This document shows positions 7,224 to 15,245 of a stretch of DNA of 21,031 bases, in pieces. A model generated the notes under the pieces. It was not told the DNA's origin. It searched no databases and worked only from the letters and a program-made list of their open reading frames with translations. The DNA comes from an uncultured Anaerolineae bacterium (GTDB lineage Bacteria; Chloroflexota; Anaerolineae; Anaerolineales; Villigracilaceae), in the NCBI GenBank assembly GCA_903854805.1, contig CAINXK010000276.1, positions 1 to 21,031 on the forward strand, read 5' to 3'. Position numbers and translations under genes: made by a program. The first letter of the stretch is position 1, and each line of letters opens with the position of its first letter.

Positions 7224-9049
7224 ACCCGGCTGAATGCGGATACTGTAACCGAGTGCTGCGCGTCGATTTGAGCAGCGGCAAGACTTCTGTGGAACCCCTG
7301 CCGGAAGGTGCCTTGCGCCTGTTATTGGGAGGCAAGGGCCTGGGCGCGTACTATCTGTATCGTGAGTTAAAACCTGGCACTGACCCACTTGGCCCCGAAA
7401 ATATGCTCATCCTGCATACCGGTCCTCTGACTGGCACCACTGCTCCAACCGCCGGGCGCTTTGGCTCGACCACCAAAAGTCCCGCGACTGGCACGTATTC
7501 CGACTCATACTGCGGTGGTTTCTTTGGCCAGACCCTGAAATATGCCGGTTATGACCTGGCGATCTTCAGCGGCGCAGCCTCCGAACCGGTGATGGTGGTG
7601 ATCGATAACGACAAAGTCGAAATCCGCCCGGCCACGTACTTGTGGGGCAGGACCATCCCGGAAGCAGACGCCGCCATAAAGGTTGAGTTCGGACCTGGCT
7701 GGCAATCGTTGGTGATCGGTCCCCCTGGCGAAAAAATGAGTAATATTGCCAGCATTTTCAATGAGACTCGCGCCCTAGCGCGGGGCGGTGTGGGTGCGGT
7801 GATGGGTTCCAAAAAAATCAAGGCCATCGTTGCGCGCGGAACCGGCTCCGTTCATGTTGCCGATCGCCAGGCATTCGATCGCGCCAACCAGCTAGCGCAT
7901 CGCGCCGTACGCATGTCCAGCAGCATCAGCCGCATGAAGGTCGAAGGAACTGCTAATATTTTGGAATTCATCAATGTCGGTGGCGCTTTGCCGACACGCA
8001 ACTTTCAGCAAGGGCAGTTTGAAGGCGCGGATGAGATCAGCGGTGCTGCCTGGCGCGAAAAATCCTGGAAGCGCGACTACGCCTGTTTTGGCTGCCCGAT
8101 CAATTGTTCCAAGGTGACCAAAGAACTGGATGGCAAGGTGTTGGAAGGCCCGGAATTCGAGACCATCTATGCCGTGGGTTCCAATTGCGCCATTGCAGAC
8201 CAGGATACGATCATTCGCCTGTCGCTGCTGTGCGATGAATATGGCATCGATACGATCAGCGCCGGCGCAATCATTGCGCATGTAATGGAGATGTTTGAAA
8301 AAGGCATGATTTCGGCGGACGAGCTGGATGGAATCCAGCCTCGTTTTGGTGATTGCGCGGCAGCGCTGGCCTTGATGGAAAAAATGGCAAAAGTTGAAGG
8401 CTGTGGAGTCTGGCTTAGCCAGGGTGTTGCTGCCATCGCAGAACGTTATCCGCAGTCGAAGCCCTTCGCCATGCAGGTCAAGGGTCTGGAGATGCCGGCC
8501 TATCATCCAAACGCAGCCAAGGGCATGGCGCTTGGCTATGCCATCTCGGAACGCGGAGCATGCCACCTGCGCGGCGCACCCCTGACGGAAGTCTTTGGCG
8601 GCGCTGACCCGTTGATTACCAAAGGCAAGGCGCGCCTGTTTCGCGATCACCAGGCGGATTCGGCCTTGTGGAATAGCGCTACCTTATGTTACTTCCCAAG
8701 TTTTGGCATGAGTCTGAAGGAGTTATGTCAGCTGGTGAACGCCGCTACGGGGTTCAATTATGCAACGGTACATGAATTTGAGACGGTTGGCGAACGCATC
8801 AGCACCCTGTGCCGGCTGTTCAATGTGCGTGAGGGTTTCGCGCGCGCCCAGGATACCCTGCCCGCTCGCAACCTGTCCCAGCCAATGCCCGATGGTCCGG
8901 CAAGGGGCCAGGTAGTGGAACTCGACGTGATGCTGGATGAATACTATGCTCTGATGGGCTGGGATAAAAATGGCCTGCCGGATGCAAAAACACTGGCAGC
9001 CCTGGGTTTGGAAACCCTGTTGGCGTACCCAGGTGCGGGCACATTGTAG
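7220..9049 (+). CDS. Tungsten-dependent aldehyde:ferredoxin oxidoreductase (AOR family)
   Basis: This 609-residue protein is full length for the family. Enzymes of this family oxidise aldehydes to carboxylic acids using a bis-pterin tungsten (or molybdenum) cofactor and one [4Fe-4S] cluster. The N-terminal AOR_N pattern is clear (RVLRVDLSSGK, then LLGGKGLGAYYLYREL, then SYCGGFFGQTLKYAGYD). The cluster motif is C289-x2-C292-x3-C296, with Cys490 as the likely fourth ligand. The pterin motif DxxGLD appears as D339-EYGI-D344. The second one, normally DxxGLC, is N485-SATL-C490, so two consensus positions differ. Glu314 and His449 (RGACH) match the catalytic acid/base residues. The C-terminus has CRLFNVREGF. 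It overlaps the fusion gene by 4 bases, so the fused polyferredoxin is probably its dedicated redox partner. A GAP-oxidising role as in archaeal GAPOR is one possibility; the aldehyde is not determinable here. Confidence 0.93.
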   Translation: MNPAECGYCNRVLRVDLSSGKTSVEPLPEGALRLLLGGKGLGAYYLYRELKPGTDPLGPENMLILHTGPLTGTTAPTAGRFGSTTKSPATGTYSDSYCGGFFGQTLKYAGYDLAIFSGAASEPVMVVIDNDKVEIRPATYLWGRTIPEADAAIKVEFGPGWQSLVIGPPGEKMSNIASIFNETRALARGGVGAVMGSKKIKAIVARGTGSVHVADRQAFDRANQLAHRAVRMSSSISRMKVEGTANILEFINVGGALPTRNFQQGQFEGADEISGAAWREKSWKRDYACFGCPINCSKVTKELDGKVLEGPEFETIYAVGSNCAIADQDTIIRLSLLCDEYGIDTISAGAIIAHVMEMFEKGMISADELDGIQPRFGDCAAALALMEKMAKVEGCGVWLSQGVAAIAERYPQSKPFAMQVKGLEMPAYHPNAAKGMALGYAISERGACHLRGAPLTEVFGGADPLITKGKARLFRDHQADSALWNSATLCYFPSFGMSLKELCQLVNAATGFNYATVHEFETVGERISTLCRLFNVREGFARAQDTLPARNLSQPMPDGPARGQVVELDVMLDEYYALMGWDKNGLPDAKTLAALGLETLLAYPGAGTL

Positions 9050-9058
9050 GAGGTAGAT

Positions 9059-10105
9059 ATGATCGAGCTTTGGGGAAAAGACTATACCCGTGAAGAGCTC
9101 TTGCGGCGCGTGGGAGATATGCGCCAGGTCGCGGGCGTGGAGCCGTTTGAACTGACAGATGGCAGCCAGCGCGGAGTGCGTGCTGTGCGCCTGTGGAATG
9201 CCGCAGGGTTGAATTTTACTGTTGCGGCAGAACGCGGCATGTCGCTTACCAATCTTACCTGGCGCGGCGTGCCTATCCCGTTTCTCAGCGCCGTAGGTAC
9301 TGTACACCCTGCTTATTATGAGCCCGAAGGACTGGGCTGGCTGCGAACCTGGCCGGTTGGCTTCCTGACTCCCTGTGGTTTGACCCAGGCAGGTGCTCCC
9401 TGTAGCGATGATGGTGAACAGCTTGGACTGCACGGACGCGTAGCGCATATCCCAGCTCAGAATATACACTGGGGAGCCGAGTGGCGGGGTGAAGAATATT
9501 ATTTATGGGTCGAAGCCGATGTGCGCGAGACAGCTGTGTTTGGTGCAAACCTGCTTTTACATAGGCGAATATCAACCACATTGACTTCCCCCACTTTGTG
9601 GATCGAAGATCGAATTGAGAACCAGGGGTTTTCAGCCAGTCCGCATTTATTTATGCAGCATATCAACATTGGCCACCCATTGATCGACAGCACCACAAGC
9701 CTGGATCTACCCGAACGAATCACAGTCCCCAGTGACGAAAACGCGCGCCTCGGGCTGGAACAGTGCTGTTCGTTTGGCGAACCGCTCATTGGGTGCGAAG
9801 AACAAGTCTTTTTCCATGAGTTGACTCCAGATGATGATGGAAATGTGGAAGTGCGGTTGGTTAATCCTGCTTTTGCCAATGGCGCTGGTCTAGGTATGTG
9901 CTTACGTTATGCTTTGAAGGCATATCCGGTGTTGACCGAGTGGAAAATGATGCGGGAAGGGTTGTATGTGGTGGGTGTGGAACCGGGCAACTGCCGTTCA
10001 CTAGGGCGCGCTCGTATCCGCGAGAATGGCGACCTGCCCATACTTGGTCCGGGTGAAACGCGTAACTACCATCTGGAAATTACCTTTTTTACCAATCAGG
10101 GCTGA
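9059..10105 (+). CDS. DUF4432 / aldose 1-epimerase-like protein
   Basis: This 348-residue protein starts at an ATG with a very strong ribosome-binding site (AGGAGGT, 9048-9054) that overlaps the stop of the AOR gene. It belongs to the galactose-mutarotase superfamily: VRLWNAAGLNFTVAAERGMSL near the N-terminus, GFLTPCGLTQAG around 100-112, the typical LGLHGRVAHIPA (121-132), and MQHINIGHPLID with HxNxGxP spacing around 198-209. Members of DUF4432 are predicted to interconvert anomers or bind sugar substrates in carbohydrate catabolic operons, but few have been tested. No signal peptide is seen, so it acts in the cytoplasm, probably on a sugar released by the nearby glycosidases. The family call is firm; the enzyme activity is inferred. 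Confidence 0.85.
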   Translation: MIELWGKDYTREELLRRVGDMRQVAGVEPFELTDGSQRGVRAVRLWNAAGLNFTVAAERGMSLTNLTWRGVPIPFLSAVGTVHPAYYEPEGLGWLRTWPVGFLTPCGLTQAGAPCSDDGEQLGLHGRVAHIPAQNIHWGAEWRGEEYYLWVEADVRETAVFGANLLLHRRISTTLTSPTLWIEDRIENQGFSASPHLFMQHINIGHPLIDSTTSLDLPERITVPSDENARLGLEQCCSFGEPLIGCEEQVFFHELTPDDDGNVEVRLVNPAFANGAGLGMCLRYALKAYPVLTEWKMMREGLYVVGVEPGNCRSLGRARIRENGDLPILGPGETRNYHLEITFFTNQG

Positions 10106-10110
10106 TCAAT

Positions 10111-11304
10111 ATGCGCGTCATTGTGGCCGGACACATCTGTTTGGATATTATTCCTCAAATTGCTGCTGCGGATCAGGATAACTTTTTTGCGCGCCTTCAG
10201 CCCGGTCACTTGATTGAAGTCGGAGCCGCGGCCATGTCAACCGGAGGCCCAGTTTCGAATACCGGTCTGGCGCTGCACAAGCTGGGTATCCCCACTCATC
10301 TGATGGGCAAAGTAGGCGCGGACCGGTTTGGCGTGATCGTTCGTGATATTGTCAGCGAGATTGCCCCCGAATTGGCTCAGGGCATGATCATCGATCCAGC
10401 ATCAAACACATCCTATTCGCTGATCATCAGCCCGCCTGGCACCGACCGGATCTTTTTGCATAGTCCAGGCGCCAACCACACCTTTTGCGCGGATGATGTT
10501 GACTATTCAGAAGTTGCGAAAGCAGATTTATTTCACTTTGGTTACCCACCGCTGATGCAGCGGATGTACGAGAATAACGGCACAGAACTGGTCGAAATAT
10601 TCAAACGTGTCAAAACGCTGGGTGTTTTAACCTCGCTTGACATGGCTTTTCCAGATCCCGCCTCTCCGGCTGGCAAAGTCGATTGGCGCGTTATTTTTCA
10701 GGCTGTATTGCCTCATGTTGATATCTTCCTGCCAAGCATTGAAGAATTGCTGCTGTGCCTTAACCGCCCCTTATACGATCAATTGGAAGGGCAGGATGGC
10801 AAACTATTGGAGCGTGTAACGCCTGAGCTGCTCAGCGCGCTCAGCAGCGAATTACTTGAAATGGGCGTCAAGATCGTGGTCTTGAAGCTGGGTGAGCGCG
10901 GTTTGTATTTGCGTACAGCTTCTGAAAATGTTTTAAGCCAATGTGGGCATGGAGTTGACCCGGCAGCATGGAGCTGCCGTGAGATTTGGTCGCCCTGCTT
11001 TTATGTGCAGGTGGTAGGCACCACCGGATCGGGAGATGCCACGATTGCTGGGTTCCTGGGGAGCTTGCTGCGCGGGTTAGCTCCTTCTCAAGCGATGACG
11101 ATGGCTGTTGCTGTAGGTGCCTGCAATGTTGAAGCAGCGGATGCATTAAGCGGTATTCGCTCATGGAATGAAACCCAAAAACGGCTCCAGGCAGGTTGGA
11201 CCAGGCGCCAACTTACGTTGAATAACACGAGATGGAACTGGGATCCGGAAACACAACTCTATTACGGCCCTGGGATGTTTGCTGATGTCTCGGAAAAAAC
11301 ATGA
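10111..11304 (+). CDS. PfkB-family carbohydrate kinase
   Basis: This 397-residue protein begins VIVAGHICLDIIP and carries both PfkB signatures: STGGPVSNTGLALHKLG followed by GKVGADRFG (43-74), and GTTGSGDATIAGF with the catalytic Asp309 in the GSGD anion hole. The usual motif is GAGD, so one Ala is Ser. It is longer than the typical ~310-340 residues because of an insertion around 210-300 that contains a Cys-containing stretch (SCREIW), and a C-terminal extension of ~35 residues. It starts 5 bases after the epimerase-like gene with only a weak ribosome-binding site, so it is probably translationally coupled. PfkB kinases phosphorylate sugars, sugar phosphates or ketodeoxy acids with ATP. Here the product may feed the aldolase domain encoded upstream, which is inference. 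Confidence 0.88.
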   Translation: MRVIVAGHICLDIIPQIAAADQDNFFARLQPGHLIEVGAAAMSTGGPVSNTGLALHKLGIPTHLMGKVGADRFGVIVRDIVSEIAPELAQGMIIDPASNTSYSLIISPPGTDRIFLHSPGANHTFCADDVDYSEVAKADLFHFGYPPLMQRMYENNGTELVEIFKRVKTLGVLTSLDMAFPDPASPAGKVDWRVIFQAVLPHVDIFLPSIEELLLCLNRPLYDQLEGQDGKLLERVTPELLSALSSELLEMGVKIVVLKLGERGLYLRTASENVLSQCGHGVDPAAWSCREIWSPCFYVQVVGTTGSGDATIAGFLGSLLRGLAPSQAMTMAVAVGACNVEAADALSGIRSWNETQKRLQAGWTRRQLTLNNTRWNWDPETQLYYGPGMFADVSEKT

Positions 11305-11345
11305 ATTGCAGAATCGAAATATGGTAGCTCAACTGATTTTTAGAA

Positions 11346-11352
11346 AGAGAGG
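11346..11352 (+). promoter_or_regulatory. Ribosome-binding site that fixes the start of the PIG-L gene at 11359
   Basis: AGAGAGG lies 6 bases upstream of the ATG at 11359. An in-frame TTG at 11353 directly abuts the site and would leave no spacer, so it is not the start. Confidence 0.55.
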
Positions 11353-11358
11353 TTGCAA

Positions 11359-12240
11359 ATGACAACTGCATATAATTATTTTGATTTACGACGTGGGATA
11401 AAAAGTGATCGGTTGGATTTGATTTTCCCCGGCTGGACGGGTAAGGATGAACACATCCTGGTCCTCTCTCCTCATGATGACGATGGTGTTATTGGTGCGG
11501 GCTATATCATGCTTGCGGCGCTGGCGCAGGGCGCGCGCGTTTCGCTGGCGATCTTCTGCAATGGGTGCTTTGGGTATTCGAAGGTGGAAGATAAAGATAC
11601 CATATGCGAAGTTCGCCGGCAGGAAACTCTGGAAGCCTATCAAATTTTAGGCCTGCAACCAGCAGATATCCTGCGCTTCGAATATCCGGATTACGGAACC
11701 TGGCCAGCGCTGGGCTGGAACCTGCCATCAGGTGAATTGGGCACAACCTCGCGCTTCTTACCGGTATTACGCGAGCTGAAGCCCACCCGGTTACTGCTGC
11801 CCAATGGTTATCGTGAGCACCCGGACCACGAAGCCGTTTACAGGGTGGGTGCTTATGACGGCCCGCAAGCCGGTGATCCCATCCTGGCAGAGCTTGGCCG
11901 AATGGCGCCCATTCGCTCTTTTTTGCAATATTCTGTCTGGGCAGATTTTTCTCCAGAAGATGCACTTGTGAATGGGGTTTCTTCCAATTTACGCGCGAAC
12001 CTGGCAGTTCAGGTTACTCGTGATGTCGAGGAATTGATTGAAACTTCTATCCGAAAATTTAGATCGCAAGGACAGATCATTGAACACATGGTTGTAACTC
12101 GTGCTCAAAATAGGTTAAAAGATGAATATGGTCTGGAAGTTTATCTTAGTCTGGATCCCCGCCCAAGATTGGACTATGCACCTTATCAGGCATTGGTTGC
12201 TGATATTTCAGGCGGTAATTTGGAAAAAACAACGAAGTGA
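11359..12240 (+). CDS. PIG-L (LmbE-like) family deacetylase
   Basis: This 293-residue protein shows the PIG-L zinc-binding pattern. A first motif after a hydrophobic strand, ILVLSPHDDDGVIGAG (33-48), replaces the classic HPDDE with HDDDG. A second, HPDH (154-157, in GYREHPDHEAV), provides further metal-binding histidines. The strand VSLAIFCNG and the CEVRRQETLEAYQILGL helix (83-99) are also typical. Family members remove acetyl or other acyl groups from N-acetylglucosamine-type substrates (GlcNAc-PI, GlcNAc-inositol/malate, N,N'-diacetylchitobiose). With a GH20-like hexosaminidase gene in the same run, deacetylation of a released N-acetylhexosamine is plausible but not shown. The replaced Glu in the first motif is unusual and could shift substrate range. 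Confidence 0.85.
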   Translation: MTTAYNYFDLRRGIKSDRLDLIFPGWTGKDEHILVLSPHDDDGVIGAGYIMLAALAQGARVSLAIFCNGCFGYSKVEDKDTICEVRRQETLEAYQILGLQPADILRFEYPDYGTWPALGWNLPSGELGTTSRFLPVLRELKPTRLLLPNGYREHPDHEAVYRVGAYDGPQAGDPILAELGRMAPIRSFLQYSVWADFSPEDALVNGVSSNLRANLAVQVTRDVEELIETSIRKFRSQGQIIEHMVVTRAQNRLKDEYGLEVYLSLDPRPRLDYAPYQALVADISGGNLEKTTK

Positions 12241-12294
12241 GGATGGCTGGTTATTAATCCGAACGCCAGGCCGCATTCAAACTGGATTGAATTG

Positions 12295-12301
12295 AAAGGA
12301 G
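12295..12301 (+). promoter_or_regulatory. Ribosome-binding site for the aminotransferase gene
   Basis: AAAGGAG lies 6 bases before the ATG at 12308 and supports that ATG over the in-frame TTG at 12305. The preceding 67-base gap shows no terminator hairpin. Confidence 0.55.
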
Positions 12302-12307
12302 AAATTG

Positions 12308-13635
12308 ATGCCCAAATTAACATCGCAAGAAATCGTAGCTATGAATCGCGAATACACATTTTTCTCGTGGTCTGTTCAGAACCAGGTAAATCCCATCCCG
12401 GTGGAAAAAGCCCAGGGTGTTTATTTTTGGGATACAGATGGGAAACGTTACCTCGATTTTTCATCACAATTGATGAATACCAATATCGGCCACCAGCATC
12501 CTAAGGTGGTCAAGGCCATTCAGGATCAGGCTGAAAAGCTTTGCTTTGTCCATCCGGGAAATGCCACAGATGTGCGCGGCCTGTTGGGGAAGAAACTTGC
12601 CGAGTTGACTCCGGGTGATCTGAAAAAGGCTTTTTTTGCCCTGGGGGGCTCGGAAGCCAATGAGAACGCGATCAAGATCGCCCGTTTCTATACGGGGCGT
12701 CATAAAATCCTGGCGCGCTACCGTTCCTATCATGGCGCCACCCACGGTTCCATCGCGTTGACCGGCGATTATCGTCGCCTGGCTGTTGAACCGGCCATGC
12801 CCGGCGGAGTGCATTTTCTTGATCCGTTTTGTTACCGCTGTCCATTCGGACAGAAACCGGAAACCTGTAAGCGCGAATGTATTTCGCATCTTGAAGAAGT
12901 TATCAAGTATGAGGGGCCTGACAAAATTGCCGCCATTATTATGGAAGGTGTGGTGGGTTCCAATGGCCTGATCGTACCGCCGGATGATTATTGGCCAAGA
13001 GTCCGTGAAATTTGCGATAAATACGGCATCCTGCTAATTTCAGATGAAGTCATGAGCGGGTGGGGTCGCACGGGTAAGTGGTTCGCTGTGGATAACTGGG
13101 GTGTGACTCCGGATATTATCACCACCGCTAAAGGTATCACCAGTGGGTATGTGCCGCTTGGAGCGGTAATTGTCTCGGAGAAGATCGCCAGATTCTTTGA
13201 TGACAAATATTTGTATGCGGGACTCACCTACAATGTGGTCATGCCCTGGCTTGCGCAGCAGCCCTGGCAACGATCGACGTATACGAAGAAGAGAACTTGC
13301 TTGAGAACGCAACCATCCTGGGCAAGTACCTGGGCCAGGCGCTCGATGAAATCAAGAAGCAACACGCCTCGGTGGGTGATGTACGCTATATTGGTTTATT
13401 TTCAACTATCGAATTGGTGGCTAATCGCGAGACAAAGGAAATTATGCCAGCATCCGTAATGGCCGAAGTAGGCAAAACCCTGCGTCAGAATGGGCTATTT
13501 ACCTTCATTATGGCGAATAACATGGGCAGCATGTTGTTTGTGGTTCCGCCGCTGTGTATTACGCAGGCCCAGTTGGACGAAGGTCTGGCTGTTGTGGAAA
13601 AAGCGCTGGAAGTCGCTGACAAAAAGGTTAAATAA
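12308..13635 (+). pseudogene. Class III (PLP-dependent) aminotransferase, interrupted by a frameshift at about 13232-13239
   Basis: The first 309 residues read as a normal class III aminotransferase: GVYFWDTDGKRYLDF (38-52), FFALGGSEANENAIKIAR (109-126), YHGATHGS (141-148), IMEGVVGSNG, SDEVMSGWGRTG with cofactor-binding Asp246, and TTAKGITSGYVPLGA with PLP Lys275. After GLTYN (codon 13232-13234) the frame fails. The expected continuation GHALACAAALATIDVYEEENLLENA is read in another frame from 13237 and runs to a stop at 13633-13635. Two extra bases (or one missing) explain it; the family's TYSGH pattern favours a two-base insertion in AATGTGGTCAT. Repaired, the protein would be 441 residues, normal for the family. 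No other lesion is visible, so it is either a very recent mutation or an assembly error. It resembles omega-amino acid/taurine:pyruvate-type transaminases and precedes a semialdehyde dehydrogenase, suggesting amine-to-semialdehyde conversion. Confidence 0.85.
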
Positions 13636-13680
13636 CATTGACGTCATTCTTCCCAGACAGGGAGAGCGGAGAAAATAAAG

Positions 13681-15150
13681 ATGATGAAAATATTGAATTA
13701 CATTAATGGTGAGTGGGTTGAGCCGGTTGTAAGTGAATATGTGGATGTTATCAATCCCGCCACGGGTGTTGTTGAAGCGCGCACTCCTTTGTGTGGCAAA
13801 GATGTGGTTGATATGGCAACACAGTCCGCAGCAGATGCGCTGCCAGGATGGCGCAGGCTGCCTGCCCAAGATCGAGTGCAGTTTCTGTTCAAACTCAAGT
13901 TTCTGTTGGAAGACAGTCTGGACGAGATCTCGCGCACGATCACCAATGAATGCGGCAAGACCTATGAAGAAGCCAAAGCCGAAATGCGCCGGGCCATCGA
14001 GAACGTGGAAGTGGCCTGCGGGATCCCAATGATGAGCAAAGGCGAAATCAGCGAAGATATTGCACCAGGTATTGATGAGATCATGCTGCGACAACCGATT
14101 GGTGTATGCGCAACGATTGCGCCGTTCAATTTCCCTGGCATGATTCCATTCTGGTACCTACCCTATGTGCTGGCAACCGGCAACACATACATCGTTAAGC
14201 CTTCTGAGAGGGTCCCGATGACCATGATGGTCATTTTTCGCTTGATTGAAAAACTTGGTTTGCCCAAGGGTGTCATCAACATGGTTCACGGTGCAAAAGA
14301 TGTTGTGGATGGGCTCCTTGACCACCCAGCCATCAGAGCCATTACTTTTGTCGGCTCATCGACCACGGCACGATATATTTACCGGCGAGCTGCCGAGAAT
14401 GGCAAGCGGGTTCAAGCCCAGGGTGGCGCTAAGAACCCTGTGATTGTGATGCCGGATGCTGACATGGAAATGGCTACCAAGATCATCGCGGATTCGGCCT
14501 TTGGTTGCGCGGGTCAGCGCTGCCTGGCGGTTTCATGGGCGGTGACTGTGGGAGATGCGCGTAATTCGTTCATGGAGTTGATCTGCGACGCCGCTGCTTC
14601 GCGCAAAGTTGGCTATGGTCTGGACGAAGGCGTGCAGATGGGACCGGTCATCAATCAGGGCAGCAAGGCGCGCATCGAACAGTTGATTGGAAAAGGATTA
14701 AGCGCTGGGGCAACTATTCCGGTGGATGGACGCAAGACAATTGTGCGGGGCTACGAGCAGGGCGCATTTGTTAGCCCTACTATCCTGGCAGATGTACCAC
14801 CAGGGAGTGAAATATCTGGAATTGAGATTTTTGGACCGGTTCTCAGCCTGATGCATGTTAATACTATCGATGAAGCGATTGCATTGGCAAACAGCGGGCA
14901 ATACGGCAATCAGGCCAGCCTGTTTACATCCAGTGGGTCGGCGGCGCGCAAGTTCCGCTATGAAGTGGATGCGGGCAATATCGGCATCAATATTGGCGTT
15001 GCAGCGCCAATGGCATTCTTCCCATTTTCCGGTTGGAAAGACTCTTTCTTTGGCGATATGCATGGCCAGGGCATGGATGCAGTTGAGTTCTTCACCCAGA
15101 AAAAGATCGTGGTTGAAAGATGGCCAAAAGATTGGTCGAGAAAATTTTAG
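13681..15150 (+). CDS. CoA-acylating (methyl)malonate-semialdehyde dehydrogenase family, MmsA/IolA-like
   Basis: This 489-residue protein is a complete aldehyde dehydrogenase. Asn150 ([18 protein letters not shown]) and Lys173 (VKPSERVP) fit the NAD site, and Cys281 (AGQRCLAVS) is the nucleophile. Two features point to the MmsA branch: [16 protein letters not shown], and [14 protein letters not shown], where the general-base Glu of ordinary aldehyde dehydrogenases is absent. MmsA enzymes convert malonate or methylmalonate semialdehyde to acetyl- or propionyl-CoA plus CO2 with NAD. The two adjacent ATGs at 13681 and 13684 share a CGGAG site ending at 13671, and the first fits the spacing better. 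It follows the aminotransferase by 45 bases, so the pair would turn an omega-amino acid into an acyl-CoA. The link to the sugar genes is unclear. Confidence 0.9.
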   Translation: MMKILNYINGEWVEPVVSEYVDVINPATGVVEARTPLCGKDVVDMATQSAADALPGWRRLPAQDRVQFLFKLKFLLEDSLDEISRTITNECGKTYEEAKAEMRRAIENVEVACGIPMMSKGEISEDIAPGIDEIMLRQPIGVCATIAPFNFPGMIPFWYLPYVLATGNTYIVKPSERVPMTMMVIFRLIEKLGLPKGVINMVHGAKDVVDGLLDHPAIRAITFVGSSTTARYIYRRAAENGKRVQAQGGAKNPVIVMPDADMEMATKIIADSAFGCAGQRCLAVSWAVTVGDARNSFMELICDAAASRKVGYGLDEGVQMGPVINQGSKARIEQLIGKGLSAGATIPVDGRKTIVRGYEQGAFVSPTILADVPPGSEISGIEIFGPVLSLMHVNTIDEAIALANSGQYGNQASLFTSSGSAARKFRYEVDAGNIGINIGVAAPMAFFPFSGWKDSFFGDMHGQGMDAVEFFTQKKIVVERWPKDWSRKF

Positions 15151-15245
15151 GGATAGCCAAATCAAGACAAATGGTTTGAATAACAGCTGTCGGATATAGA
15201 GTCTCGAAATGGCACATCCTGAAAACGCAATTAAGGAACCGAAAA

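Noticed and set aside
7892..8650. Long open frame of 252 codons on the - strand
   Set aside because: It lies wholly opposite the AOR gene, whose family motifs are clear, and its translation is low-complexity with no recognisable domain.
8723..9469. Open frame of 248 codons on the - strand across the AOR/DUF4432 junction
   Set aside because: It is antisense to two convincing genes and has no family features.
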